From contig JAJEKV010000026.1 of NCBI GenBank assembly GCA_021234155.1, positions 16,546,283 through 16,610,282 on the forward strand: DNA of 64,000 nt, in the 5' to 3' direction. The DNA is from Isoetes taiwanensis (taxonomy: Eukaryota; Streptophyta; Lycopodiopsida; Isoetales; Isoetaceae). The notes under the pieces are model-generated. The model did no database searches. It was not told the DNA's origin and saw nothing but the letters and a program-made list of their open reading frames with translations. The translations under genes were made by a program, and so were the position numbers. Positions 33,565 through 46,150 of this stretch are shown here, piece by piece (the stretch's first letter is position 1; each line of letters starts with the position of its first letter).

Positions 33565-36500
33565 AATGTCGACCGACTTCGACGCGACGCGACTGCTCCC
33601 TCAAGATCGCTCCATCCGGGCGAACCATCGATCTCTTACCTCTCCAACAAAGCCATGAGCGTGCCAAGGGCTCATCGCCACAACAGAAGCCGGTCGGGAG
33701 CCGAGAGCATCACCCATATTAACCAATTTCGAAAATAGATGATGTGTCTATCAAGGGCTCGGCCACTGGCGGCAAGAATCCGGGGCTGCAGCAGAATCTG
33801 ATAGGGGACTGAAGGTTTCACCCCAAGTGCCCGTGCCAAAAATGCCTTCTGCACCTACTCCAAGTCATTCCAGGTCGCCAAAGAGACGATCGGGCCCCAA
33901 ACCTCGACCCGCATGAGAAGGACGGGCTTGACCAAATACAAAAGCATGTAATGGCCCCAATCATAGAGCTCACCGGTGATCGTTGTTCAAGATGGCATAA
34001 AGCGCTTCCGGCCACTTCTTGTCACCCGCGAAGCGGATGGATGCCTCCCAACAGCGAGGAGGGGAACTCCACCCCTAGGTACTTGTAGGTGGGCGTGACC
34101 TCCATAGGTCTGGCCCCCGATATGTGAGTGTAGGAGGCGGGGGTGGCGAAAGAGGATATGAGAACCACCGGTCTTGGCCGATTCACGCCGCATGTCCAGA
34201 AATGGCGTAATGTGTCTAGGGCATCCGGATGAGATTGCATAGCTTCCGGGTGTGGGCGCCGGAAGGTCAACATCGTCCGCGATAGATGAGCTGGCTCGAA
34301 GCCGGCTCTAACCGGGTCAATGTAGAGGCCAAAGAGTGTTGGTGAGAGGGGGGCAGCCCCCCGGGACCTCGATACTACCGGTGAATGCTTGGCCCGGCCG
34401 GTACCGATCCCCGCCAAAACAACTCTCATACGCCTATATATGGCATTCTACACAGCAAGGCGGCTTCAGCCCCACGCAGCCTTGCCCATAGCTTTTCCCC
34501 GGGACCAGATCAAAAGCCTTCGGTCCACAAAGTAGCAATACAAGTCCCGGCCGATGGTTTCTACTGCCTTCAATCGCCCGCAGTGTAGATATGTTCAATC
34601 GCTGAGTGGCGGGATCTAAAGCCCGCTTTTGTGTGAGGGCTCGCACATCCGATGCTCGCCTAACGTCAATCACTGCCGAGAATGCCAGGCCAACAGTTTG
34701 GCAAATAACCGAATCGACCATGATCGTCCCCAGAATTGGCCCGGGGCAGGTGGGTCGCCCGCCTTGTGAATGGGGACAACCCCGCTTGTGGTCCATTATC
34801 TGGGAAACCTTCCCGCAATGCTCGCTGAGCGGGTAGTGAGGATCGGCACCACGCCTGCCACTGCCCATTTGAGTAACTTCGGCACAGATACCATCGAGGT
34901 CACCGCCTTCCCATTAGCCGCCCGTTCGCAAAACCCTCCACAACATCCTCCTCATGAAACCAATGGGGCCCTCCCCGGGGGGTATGGGCGACGCTGCTGG
35001 TGGGGTCATAGAGCCGCCTCAAAATCATCGCTCCCACCGCCGGTGTGATGTCCCCTATGGGTCGGGTGGCCTTCAAGCACTCTGCGCTAAAAGGTTCGAG
35101 GATGAGGTCCAAGCAGTCAACATCTCCTCCCCGATGTTCCGGGCAAGGTACCGCGCCTTTGTCTCCTTCCGCGATGGGCGCCAGATCGCGGTGGTGGCCC
35201 CGCAAAGCCGCACACTGATCCGAATGTGATCGAACCGGGCGCTTTGTCCGCCGTGATCCCGTAATAGCTCACCAACCGGGTCTGGCTCGCCGCTCTAGTG
35301 TGGGGGTCCGCAATTGCCGGGTGGCATCCATGAGCATCTCTGGCGTAGTCCCCGCCATAATCCAGCTTGCAACCGAGGATGGCGAGGGGCCGCATAGTGG
35401 GAGTTCCGCGCTTGGCCAAGCCATGTCCAAATAAAGTGGGAGGTGATCTCGAGTCGACCTCCTCATCCCGACCGGTGCCCACCCGAAACGACCGATGAGA
35501 TGCATATCTTGCACAACTTCGAGCACATAATCCACCACACTAGACTCTCCCCCGATTGTCCTTCCGTCTGGCAGTGCACTTGTGAGAATCGCCACCGTGG
35601 ATGTGCCATTGCAAATTATCAAGTCACAAATACCACATATAGCAGAGCAATCGTCACAAAGCGAATGACCCGATTGTCATCCGATCCTCGTGGCGGTTGC
35701 CTCAAGGGCGAAGCCGCAGGACATCGCCGTGGTGGGGTCAAGTCTCATGGATCGCTTCTACTCCCGTCCGCATTGAAATCCCCAAGAAGGACGACCCTAC
35801 CCAATCGCTTGTGCTCGCGGTATGTCATCATATAAATCGACATAAGGGTCCATCCTATTCGCATCGGAGTGGCTGCGATAGAAGGTGCTCTCTCAAGTTG
35901 AGGGAAATAACAGCGCCGTAAAAAGAGGGGTGCCATCGGGTATTATGCACACGAACCCACAAGTACCGGGTTGTGTCTCTATCTTCCGAGGGTAACCGAA
36001 TGTGCCAAGGTTGTCCCAGAGTAGCAAGCAACCCCACCATGACCCTCTCGTCCCGCATATGTATTGAAGACCGAAAATGTTGGTGCCCTAAGATGTCCCA
36101 TGTCTCCATGAGAAAGATGAGATCCATATCGGCGCCACTTGAGTTGAGACTGCCCCCTTCCGCCAAGGGAAGCCCTCGACAATTCCATGAGACCACCCAG
36201 AGGGCACAATCCTATTTGTCGCCAGCAGTGGGTATGCGCGCAAACCGAAGCCTGGGAGGGGGAGGACGGGAAGCGAGGGTCGAAAGGAGAAGTAGATGGA
36301 GCCGAGGCAAAGATGGCCGAGAGGGCGGGGTCGGAGAGAGCAGGAGTAGGAGCAGAGAAGGGGAGCCGTGGGTAGAAGAGGCGTAAGCAGGGCCACGCTC
36401 ACCGCTGGGACCGGGTGCTGGGTCCGCAGCGAAAGAGCGTGTCGGGCGGAAATTGTGCATCCTGCCTAACCAATCCCCCGGACACCCCTGGTGGCGGATG

Positions 36501-37950
36501 CCTCTCGACTCGACAAGCTTCGCCTACGTGCCTCTGCTGTGGGGTGTGAGGTCCCCGGCCCACGATGAGGACATCCCCTTCAAAGATCTTGCCCCATTTA
36601 ATATGGCATCACGCACTCGGGCGCATCCGCGAACCGCTAATATGGCAATGCAGCTTATGACCCGGCGCCGAGCCCCATGGCTGCTCGAAATGTGAACTGC
36701 CCAGGGAATGTCATCCGGATCGAGAATGTGTGTTCGATGTTGTGGGCGAGACTCTCCCCTCCTCTTCCGCATGCCTCGGACTACCAGATTGCGGGCCTCT
36801 CCGTCAAGCGGCCTTGGAGTTCCGCGCCCGGGTCGAGGTGGGCGAGGGCCGGGCCCGTGGCCGGGTGGTGGTGGTGGTGGCCGATGGCGCGGGTGGCTTT
36901 GAGGCGAGGGCAAGATCGCATGGTCCCGCTAACGGCTGCAGGCCGCGGTATACCGGGGGTTGGGTAGCGGGTCTTGAGCCGGCCCCCTACCGGGTGAAAG
37001 TCTGGAGCATGCCTTGTGGCCCTCGGGCCGCTGCTTGGCCATCTCCCCGCCCGCAGACCGCCGCAGTTCACCGCGAACTCCTGGGGAGACTCCCCGCCCG
37101 GCTTCTATGGATTGGCCGTCAAGAACCCCCTCGGAGCTCAAGGCTCGGGAGTAGCGAGGGCGTACGAGCCCCAAGATAGCGCCGGAGCCAGCTTGCTGCC
37201 CGGGATGCATTTTTAAAACCCGCCGGTTCCGGGCCGTCGCAAGAGCGGCCGTGACTCCCGCGCCATGGTGGTGGCTTCTCAACCCTCCGCCCGGGCCGGT
37301 GACACCTGGACCATCGCCTCGCGCATTGCCCGGCCCCTCTCATGAACACTTCCAGGGCGGGCCCGCATGTCGCCGAGCTCTTTGCCCGGCCTGCCGCCGC
37401 TCGGTAGTGTGCCAGGCCAAGGCCATCTTCTACGGCTGTGTGCGGGTCTCCGTGCCCTTTGTGATGCGTTCTTTTCGACCACCGGTTGCCTTCTCGAGCA
37501 CATGGAGTGCCGAAGACTCGATCTCCACCGCCATGCCATCCAAAGAAATTTGTTAGCCTCAATGCGCATCATAGGGGCCTCCACGCAGCTTTGACGGGCT
37601 CAATTCTTTGCCGACGCAGAGTTCCCCGTGGTGGTCGGAAAGCAATCAATCCCTTCCGCCGCCGGGCACATTGAGGGGGCCTTTAGCCTTAGCCCCTCGC
37701 CTCCTTCTTCATGGAGGATGACTCTCCCCGCCCATGATGGTTGATCGGGACCGCTTTGCGGCGGCCCTCGGCTTTGATTTTCCCTGTGCTGGCCCATCTT
37801 CCGGGCCATGACTGGGGGTGCGCACGCCAAGCAAGGTTTAGGCTATGGCGTGGGCGGTCGGTTTGGCGTGGCTAGGTCGCTATGGCTATGGCTATGGCGG
37901 GCTGTGGCCAGGCTAGGCAAGGCCAAGAGGCAGTTGGTTGGGCTATGGCG
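33565..37950 (-). mobile_element. LINE copy C, nearly full length, GC-rich, frameshifted
   Basis: Read on the minus strand. ORF1-like, Arg- and Pro-rich frames occupy 37700-36210. The APE endonuclease begins VVSWNCRGLPL (near 36190) and shows METW, LLGDFNADG (around 35800), SVVDYVLEVV and a DHLPLYLDM motif (around 35450). RT follows with RTIMVDSVIC-like fingers, ISTLRAIEGSRNHRPG (near 34580), SPTLFGLYIDP (near 34330) and YKYLGVEFPSS (near 34050), then VPYQILLQ near 33810. EN catalytic motifs are recognisable but many frameshifts break every frame. GC content by eye is about 60 percent, far above the surroundings. The 3' end and stem-loop of LINE A type are absent. Confidence 0.85.
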
Positions 37951-37999
37951 ATGTCAGGCAAATGTTGGAGCCTAGCTCAACATTATTGTGTGCGCTGAC

Positions 38000-38205
38000 T
38001 TCCAAAGTTTGAGGGGTCTCTGGCTGCAAAAAGTGTGCACAGAATCCAATTTGGGGACTCAAAATCGCGGTCAAAGCACCTTTTGGGGTTTGGGGGTTTG
38101 GGGGTTTTAGGGGTTCCAAAGTTTGAGGGGTCTCTGGCTGTAAAAAGTGTGCTCAGAATCCAATTTGGGGACTCCAAATCGCGGTCAGAGCACCTTTTGG
38201 GGGTC
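38000..38205. repeat. 114-bp tandem duplication with G-rich spacer
   Basis: Unit one starts at 38000 and unit two at 38114, both TTCCAAAGTTTGAGGGGTCT to AAAGCACCTTTT or GAGCACCTTTT. The junction holds GGGGTTTGGGGGTTTGGGGG followed by TTTTAGGGG, a telomere-like G-rich string. Confidence 0.85.
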
Positions 38206-38582
38206 GCTGGAAGGGAAATACCATATGAGATTCACTTTGGCATTCCAGAATTGAATCATAAAAATGAAATTTAAGAATGAAGAAAGATGGGCAAAGCTAC
38301 AGGAAGGATTTATACAATTTTCTCGCCTTAGACTCTTGCTACACTGCTACAATGCATTCGTCCTTACATGCAAACATGCTTGATATAATCAAAGTGAAAA
38401 AGACGAACCTTTCAAGGAGATAATTGTTCTTCAATAGCTAAATAACATGCAGCGTTCTACTCTATAAATGTAATAATGCCACAACAGTCACAATCTGTCC
38501 ATAGCATGAAGTTCCAAATTAGCTGCCTGCCCGATTTGCACTTTAGAAAGTGGCAAAGTATTAGAGTAGGGTGGTCCCAACT

Positions 38583-40360
38583 TTACCTCTTTAGATGCAA
38601 AATGTTGATAGGGTTAAGCAGCTCATTTCCATCTACAAGTGACCTCATCCAGTAGGAATCTTTGCCTGCTGCACCAACAACTTCAAAATGTCCTTCCCAC
38701 AAATTCTCAAACTTGCTGGCTACTTTCTCTTTGGCTTTGTTCCATTTCAGCACTAGTTCACCATCCTTTGAGAGTGCCCTAAAGTTTATGAGCTTGAAAG
38801 CTGCTATATCTTTAGCTTTCTTCAATAGAATGGAGTTTTTAGCCTCAAATCTGTGTTCCTTCAATTGCAACAACCTGACAAATCTATCTTTGAGTGCCTC
38901 TTCCATTTCCAAGTTTATTTTGTGTGCCAGCCTTAGAGATCGTAGTTCAAGCTCTATTGGTACAACTGATTCTATACCATATACAAGGTTGAAAGGTGTG
39001 TGCTTGGTGGCTGTTTTGATAGTAGTCCTGTAGGCCCATAATGCATCATGTAGCTTGACATGCCAATCTCTCTTGGATATGCTTATAGTCTTCTACATAA
39101 TTGATTTGAGGACTTTATTGGTGGATTCAGCCTGACCATTCCCTTGGGGGTAATGAGAAGAGCTTTTCACATGCTTGACTTTAAGAGTGATTAGCCATGT
39201 GCCAATGACCTCATTGATGAATTGACTGCCTCTGTCATATATCAATTTGAGAGGGATACCAAACCTGGCACATATGTTCTCGTGTAGAAACCTTGTTGTA
39301 GTCAAGGCATTTGCTTGCCTCAATGGTGTTGCCTTAGCCCATTTTGTGAAATAGTCTGTGGCCACAAGTACATATTCATGTTGTTCAGAAGAGGATGGAT
39401 CTATAGGGCCAATGAAGTCCAACCCCCCAAACTTGGAATGGTCCAGGGGAAGTTATGGTTGTGAGAGGAGTTAGTTGTAAGATTTTTCTGCCAAATATCT
39501 GACATTTGTGACAACTTCTGATCTTTTCATAGCAATCTTTGAAAAGAGTAGGCCAAACGTATCCAGACCTCAAGATTTTCTTGACTGTCATGTCAGCTGC
39601 ACAGTGCCCTCCACATACTCCATCATGACAAGCTTCCATGACTAAGTTTGCCTCTTCTTTGTCCACACACCTCATTAATACTCCTTCTTTGTCAACCCTG
39701 CATAAAATATCATTTATAAGTCTAAATTTGTTGCATTTTTCTCTAAACCTTCTTTGTTGGCTGATATTCAGATCTTGAGGCAACTCTCCAAGCTCCAAGT
39801 ACCTTTTGAATTCTTCTTGCCAATCTGTTTCTCCCATGTAAGAAACAACCAAGTTAGCATTAACATTGTTTTCAAATTCTTCTAAGCCTTCTTGGTCTTC
39901 ATGCTCAAAGAGAACATAAGGAAGATATGCACTTGGATCATCTATTGTCTTGATCACTTTCACACTAATGTTGTAGGTTTGGACTTTGCAGGTCCATTTA
40001 TATATCTTGACTTTGTGTGGATTTTTAGCAAAAAGCAAGGACATAGGATTCTGCCTCATCATCACCTGTGCTCACTATTTTGAAAGATACGACCCTGTCT
40101 CTCTATCAGAAACGTGAGAGCAACTGCACTTTCTCAAGTCTAAAGTATTTTATTTAATTTATGTATCTGATCAGATTTTACTTGCAAAGGTAATGATCAT
40201 GCTCTCCTCTAGCAAGGCTACTCCTATGGCTCTTTTTATGACACTTATATAAGCTTGAAAGGGTTTTGAGGGATTAGGAGGTTTTAGCAAAGTAGATTCA
40301 CAGATGGCTTGTATTATCTTGTCAAAAGCTTCTTGACAGGGCTCATTCCATTTCATCAGT
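38583..40360 (-). pseudogene. Ty3/gypsy pol fragment: RNase H end, integrase
   Basis: In order on the minus strand: an RNase H start (40356-40171; WNEPCQEAFDKI, PFQAYISVIKRAIG), a spacer and H2C2 zinc-binding integrase N-terminus (40065-39385; HDGVCGGH then CHKC), the integrase core (39422-39093; MDFIGP, YDRGSQF and GNGQAESTNK, giving the D, D and E catalytic positions), and the C-terminal part (38912-38583; KDRFVRLLQLKEHRF, ENLWEGHFEV). A frameshift separates the zinc domain from the core near 39400, and stops separate core from C-terminus. No LTR is seen next to it. It differs from the chromodomain remnant at 2.1 kb. Confidence 0.9.
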
Positions 40361-40379
40361 GTGCTTGCTTTCCTGCTTT

Positions 40380-41650
40380 GTGAATTTACCTATCTTTGTC
40401 AAATCTGTTATTGGGCTGATTGTGTGTGAAAAGTGAGCTTAGTTTTTATGGCTAATGGCCTGGGTGTATATTTGGCTCATTCTATTGTGCAGGTCCCTAA
40501 GATCTGTGTTGCTCTGCCTGCTTTGCAGCCTGTGCCCACTTCTCTTCCAGTGCGTAGTGGTCCTTGGCATTTTCTCTTCCAATTGAAGCTTTTGAATGGC
40601 TCTGAGATCCATCGGATGTTTCCATCTATTGTGCTACCATCTGACCCTATTGATGATCCTGCTGGTGCTTGTGATGTTGCGGGTGCTTATGCAAGGGCCC
40701 GGGATTCCTTTGTTCCTGAGGCAACGGGCAGAGGACTCCGTGGTGCTGTGAGTGGAGTTGGACGAGGTGGTGTGGTTGGGAGAGTTGGTGTGGGACGAGG
40801 CCGGGGCAGGCTTGCTGCTGGCTGCCCATTGGATGGCGGGGCTAGGGGACGTGGTGGCTTAGAGGAGGGCTCAGATGATTTGGTTGTGGCTAGGTCAGAG
40901 GACAGGACTGTGGGAGGAGCTGGTGATCCTGCCGGGGATGTCCCGGGAGCAGTATGTGCTGAGCATGAGGTGGCTGGAGCAGCCTGGTTGGAGGTAGAGG
41001 CTAGTGTGGCCCATGACTCTATGGAGGTGCCTGGGGAACTTCCAACACGTGTTGGAAGTGGAATGTCACGTCGAGCGGCTGTGGGTCACATTGCTGTGAT
41101 TAATAATCCTCTGGCTCTAGATGATGACTCTGTGGAGTTGGTTGATGGCCTGGTGGATAGGCATATGGGGCTTGACACTTCTCCTCTGAGATGAAAAAGG
41201 TCGATCCTCAGTTGGAATGTGCAGGGGGTGCGATCCTCTAGTAGTAAGAGGGCCCGTGTTTCTTTGGCACTTCGGCAATTGCGTCCTAATATTGTTTGCA
41301 TTCAGGAGCATAAGTGTCACAGGGTGATATGTCCAGGCTCATGAATATGGTTAGTAGACAGTTTGTCTCTATTGCTTCTTCTTCTGGGCGGACTAGTGGG
41401 GGTACTCTTATTGCTTGGAGGTTGGATGTGCAGGTCACATACTCTGCAGCAGACAGGTTTGGTCGGTGGGCAATAATTAAGTGGTTGGAGGGAGGGCAAG
41501 AGTGGGGGATTGTTAATGTTTATGCCCCTAATCAGCCTTCTCAGCGGGGTGCTTTATGGGCCACAGCCCGGAATAAGTTGCGAGCCCTTGGTGGGTTGCA
41601 GGTCGCTTGGTTGCTGTTATGTAGGTGTCAATGCTTTCTAGATGCTTCAG
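40380..41650 (+). mobile_element. LINE copy E: Gly-rich ORF1 end and endonuclease start
   Basis: A 253-residue frame (40433-41194) carries GRGLRGAVSGVGRGGVVGRV, an RGG-like, nucleic-acid-binding type of sequence. After a single TGA at 41192 the same frame goes on with ILSWNVQGVRSSSS and LRPNIVCIQEHK, the start of an APE-type LINE endonuclease. The next piece (41314-41655) has SGGTLIAWRLDVQV and GIVNVYAPNQPSQRG. The element is cut off before RT. Its wording differs from LINE C. Confidence 0.8.
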
Positions 41651-42510
41651 CTTAATTAGAAGCTTGCTATTGGTTGGAAGTAATGGCAATGGAATTTTGG
41701 TAGTGATTGTCGTTTAACTTGGCACTAAATTTGTTGTCCTCTATTATAAGGTACATATATACAAAATCACCATATATGTTAGATCACATATGCACTACAT
41801 GATACATGAAACCCAAAAGCGAGTTCAGAAAGCACTTACACAATGTGAACTACTGAAGAAGCTCATTAGCTGCAATGGGACCTGCAAACCCCGTGGTGCA
41901 TTAGACACTTCTTAAAGCAAAGGTGGTTCCAAATTGTTGTCCTTTTAGAATAAAAAATCTGTTAAATACTATTGACACATGAGCAAGCTCACAAAGCACT
42001 TACAATCTCAGTTCATTGAAGAAGCTCCATAGCTACGATCAGAAATACAAACTTTATGGTGCAATATCCTGGATGCTTCCTGAGAATGCAAGGCTGGCTC
42101 CAAGAGACGTTTGCGGGAAAAAAAAATGCCTTTCTAGAAATTTTGTCTTATGCGCCATGCAGACAATTAAACACATGCATATAGCTTGCTAACTGCCTCG
42201 TATAAACAGAGAATAAATCATGATGAGCCTATTTACAATCAAGTCATAACAATGAAGCATAGTATTTCTAATCTATATTTTTGGCCAAAACTTAGAATCA
42301 TAAGTATAGGGTACATGCTCTATGGAAGCTGCATTTACAGACGCATAGACTTTTTAAATAAAACTGCAACATATTTTGCATTTATTGCTTTACAACAAAG
42401 AAATCCAACTTGGCAGATATTATAACGTGTCACAAAGACCGAAAGACAGACATGTAGAACAACATATTTCAAAATGGGAAAGGTTTTTTGACCTGATCAA
42501 ATTGAAGCAT
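41650..42510. other. No gene seen
   Basis: AT-rich intergenic sequence with no feature I can support. Confidence 0.4.
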
Positions 42511-42728
42511 CCTTTTAAATCGTCCTGCTTGCTGCAATTGTTGTCTTCATCAATGATACCAGAATGTAAAAGCGCGAAACATACATAACTGTCTTTCCCC
42601 AAGTAGCCCTTTTGCACGTCCTTTTAAATCGTCCTGCTTGCTGCAATTGTTGTCTTCATCAATGGTACCAGAATGTATAAGCACGAAAAATACAGAAATG
42701 CCTTTCTCCAAGTGGCCCTTTTGCACTT
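42511..42728. repeat. 109-bp tandem duplication
   Basis: Units 42511-42619 and 42620-42728 both start CCTTTTAAATCGTCCTGCTT and end at a GCCCTTTTGCAC word. They differ at roughly a dozen positions. Confidence 0.9.
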
Positions 42729-44265
42729 CCATCCTTTCAATCAACATGCAGAAGCAACCCAGTATAAAATACCTGGTCTCTAAATGATGCTTTAACTGGA
42801 ATAATGGAAGAATAAAAAGAACATACCTTTTGCTTCCAAAATTTTACCATGCATACATACAGATGCAGCCATTAGCTGGGCATCAAATTTATAGTTGAAG
42901 CCTATTGTGAATAAAAACCAATGCTTCCCTTACATTTACGACTTGAACTTTTTGTGAGTCCAACACATTTTGTAATCTAAAAGTCATGCATCTGATACTT
43001 GATGTCTAAAAAAATCAAGCAATCTGTATGCAAACTGCCCTGCCAACATAAATAGAACCCAGATGAATAAAGCTTATTTAAATAAATTTAAAGAATCAAC
43101 CAACAAAAATGCTTATATCCCTAAAATGTATCTCTAAAATAAGTTATAGGCTAGCAGAAGCTCAAGCAGGGCACCTTCAACAGTTGCACAACATTTTGAG
43201 ATGAGTATCCTGATTCCAACAGTCTACGGCTCCTACATCTCTTTATTTAGATCTGTGTGCATATATATGGATCTGTATGCGAAGTTGATTAGCTGCTCTA
43301 CCTACAGTTGAGACTGCATAATTGCATAATTGGGATTCGTAACACCAAAAGATAGAAATCTGTTTAAATGTCAAATTCAAGGGAATGCAATCTATCAAAC
43401 CAGCAAAGAAAAAATGTCTGGGAGAATAAATAGACAATATGTATGAACAAATGGACATCAAATAATGAGCACATCACATAGTGACTTAATGCAATATTGG
43501 AGCCTAAAGCAAATCCACAACACCATGGATTTGATGTTGGAGGTTGGATCTGCAAAAACCCTAGACAAAGAAGATGGCTGCTAAAGAACATACCTCCCAT
43601 GCAACTCAAGACATGGTATGTCGCTTCTTTTTTCAGTCTGATCAGAATGCAGGTCACAAAGTTACTTCTCTTTTGCAAAGAGAATGCTTCAAGCACTCAA
43701 AATCATGATATCATGGCTCCAAGTTCCTTCATAGTTTGTTGTGCATGTTTGGTGCACAAAACCCTGTGGCAAAGAAGGAAAAAACCGTCAGATCAAAAAG
43801 CTTAAAGATGCCGCTCTTGGTACTTCAGGTTAAATCTAGAACAGGAAAGCACACTTATAACCCAAGAAACATCGAGAAATTCGTTTTTGGAAAGCAAGTG
43901 GATGAAAACGTACCATAGAAGCAGCGAAAATAGACATCGTCTAAAAAAAATGAACCGAACCCTGGCCATACCATGCCAAATTCACAAAAGCAGTTACAGC
44001 GGTGGATTTTCACAGAGATAAGAAAACCTACTATCCATGTCCTCCACACGGCCTCCATGCTAGAAACTAAGGACACGGCCTCCCTGCGATAAACTATCTA
44101 TCTATGATATCTTGGACCTAGAAATCATACCAAAGTTTTTTTTTCCCGATTTTTGGAAATTCGGAAATATTTTCCGGCGGTCAAAACATTAAAAACCTTA
44201 GAAAAACCAACCCAAGGCAAAATTCAAAAAGTTTTCGGAAACCCGGAAAAACCAAATTTAAACAA
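42729..44265. other. No gene confirmed
   Basis: A plus-strand frame at 43497-43805 and a minus-strand frame at 43855-44076 are the longest. Neither resembles a family I know. The minus-strand frame begins MEAVWRTW near 44057 and meets a GTAGGT donor-like site, so a small first exon is possible but unproven. Confidence 0.3.
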
Positions 44266-44269
44266 TAGG

Positions 44270-45270
44270 ATTACCATGTGGATTCATTGACCTATGATTG
44301 GAGAAGACTCAGTAACACCTTCAAACTTGCGCAAATATTCATCCCATTGCCTTTTGTACAATTGCTGGGTTTACATGTGTAGTCAGTATCACAAACCTCA
44401 TAAAATTGCATCTCTATACAATCTAATAGACATAGTATATGAATGTGTTCAAGCTCTTATCTAAATTACAACTGGACCCACTGCATATTTTGTCCCTTGT
44501 GGCTAAAATTGATAGAAAACAACTCTGGTTCAAAGTTTCTTGCATTTTCCAATGTTTGAACTATATTTGGCTTCTCTTGTCATATATTGAAGAGTGCAAT
44601 AGTCGAACGTCTAGTCTAAATCCTTGCCTAGATATCTGGGAATGTAGTTTCTGCATGCAAGAACCTACAAAGACCATGGCTTCAATATTAGCTGTTTTGT
44701 ACATTTCAAAACACACAAAAATTATAAAGTGCCCCAAGAGTATTTTGAATATCAGAATTATGCGTTTTACTGTTACCTACAACTTTGATTCATGGATTTT
44801 GCTTTTGCCAACACTTGAGACAAATAATTGATGCTACCAAATAAATTACCATGTGGAATCAGCGACCTATAGTTGGAGAAGACTGAGGAACACCTTCAAA
44901 CTTGTGCAAATATTCATTTCATTGCCTTTTGTATGCTAGGTTTACATGTGTAGTCAATATCATAATGCTCATAAGAAAATGCATCTCTATAATCTAAGAC
45001 TTTTAGAAACAGAATATATCTTTATGAATCAAAATATCTTCATGCATTAATTAATCTAATAGACATAGTATATGAATGTCTTCTTATCTGAACTACAACT
45101 ATACAACTGAAAACAACTCTGGTTCAAAGATTTTTGCATTTTCGAATGCTTGAACTATATCTATCTTCTCTTGTCATATATTGAAGAGAACAAATATTTG
45201 GTTTAAATCCTTGCCTAGGTATCTGAGAATGTGTTTCTACCTGCAAAAAACTACAGAAACTACATAAAGG
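44270..45270. repeat. Direct duplication, units about 420 bp, 578 bp apart
   Basis: The segments 44270-44690 and 44848-45270 share ACCATGTGGAWTCA, ACACCTTCAAACTTG, TTTACATGTGTAGTCA, TAATAGACATAGTATATGAA and TCTTGTCATATATTGAAGAG. The intervening part (44740-44850) matches 32340-32490. Confidence 0.8.
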
Positions 45271-45304
45271 CGTGGATTTTTTTTTGTAGGAACATTTAAT
45301 AGCC

Positions 45305-45570
45305 TTGCATTGTCCAAGCCCCTTGTCGAGATCTTATCGCTAGGGTTTTTTCTCAAAAACCCGAAAGGGCGACGTTTTTTAATCCCGACGATAAGCTCTC
45401 GGCAGGTACCCTAGCCAACATCTGTAGCAAATAATTTTATTTGGGGTCCAGGTGTTATAACTGGATATTCCCTATGTTTTCCATTTTTTGGGTAGCTTGC
45501 GATGTGCAGCTACCCACTCTATACCATTGTAGAAAAACTGCTGAGATGAATGGAAAGCCTAGTCGCAGAT
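45305..45570 (+). mobile_element. Element X, copy d (3' end, plus orientation)
   Basis: Holds the stem-loop (45321-45406), then TTTGGGGTCCAGGTGTTATA, GGGTAGCTTGCGATGTGCAG with its CTACCC partner, and the tail GAGATGAATGGAAAGCC. Only the last 260 bp of the element are present. It meets copy e tail to tail near 45570. Confidence 0.75.
45321..45406 (+). other. Conserved stem-loop, X copy d
   Basis: Arms CCTTGTCGAGATCTTATCG and CGATAAGCTCTCGGCAGG. The TATCG/CGATA step replaces TATCAC/GTGATA of other copies with both sides changed. The core has CCCGAAAGGGC followed by a mutated GACGTTTTTTAATCCC. Confidence 0.75.
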
Positions 45571-46150
45571 TTACAAGTTACCCACAAAAAATGAAAAAAC
45601 ACAGGGAATATCCAGTTATATCAGCTGGACTCCAAAAAATTCTACAGAGGTCGATTAAGTGTACCTGTCGAGAGCTTATCAACGGGATTAAAAAACCCCG
45701 CCCTTTCAGGTTTTCGAGGAAAACCCTAGTGATAAGCCCTCGGCAAGGGGCTTGGACACATTGTAAGGCTGCAAAAAAGTGCTTCCACAAAGAAACTCAC
45801 GAAGCTTGAAGAAGACGGAGTCGCGCATCCCACTGTACCTGCACATCAACAAATTAGAACATAAAGATAATATACAATAAACATAAACATATACAAATTA
45901 GAACACAAAGATAATATACAATATACAATACAATATACGCAACAAAAACCATGTACAATAATATACAAAATTAAGGGAGGATAGGTGGGAGTCAAGGGAA
46001 CTGCTGAGAGAGAAGAACCTGCAAGAAATAGCAATCTCCAAACGAACCAGGGCCCCAGAAAATGCATGCAATGCATGCATGCATGCATGGGAGAGATGCG
46101 TGCTCGCCCTATTCGAGAATCCGATCCGATGGCTCGGTTCGATAGCATTA
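45570..46150 (-). mobile_element. Element X, copy e
   Basis: The same parts as copy c on the minus strand, shortened: 3' segment (45600-45660), stem-loop (45664-45748), then a short middle, the block CTGCAAGAAATAGCAATC, GCATGCATG runs and ATCCGATCCGATGGCTCGG at 46110-46140. The extreme tail is replaced by the junction with copy d. Confidence 0.7.
45664..45748 (-). other. Conserved stem-loop, X copy e
   Basis: Arms CCTGTCGAGAGCTTATCA and GTGATAAGCCCTCGGCAAGG. Core as in copy b, with CCCTTTCAGG in the inner hairpin. Confidence 0.7.

Noticed and set aside
36212-37600. Many overlapping frames in the GC-rich region 36.2-37.6 kb as separate genes
   Set aside because: High GC content makes long chance frames; position and order fit ORF1 of the minus-strand LINE C.
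40433-41194. A stand-alone glycine-rich RNA-binding host gene
   Set aside because: The same frame continues into a LINE endonuclease after one stop codon, so it is better read as LINE ORF1.
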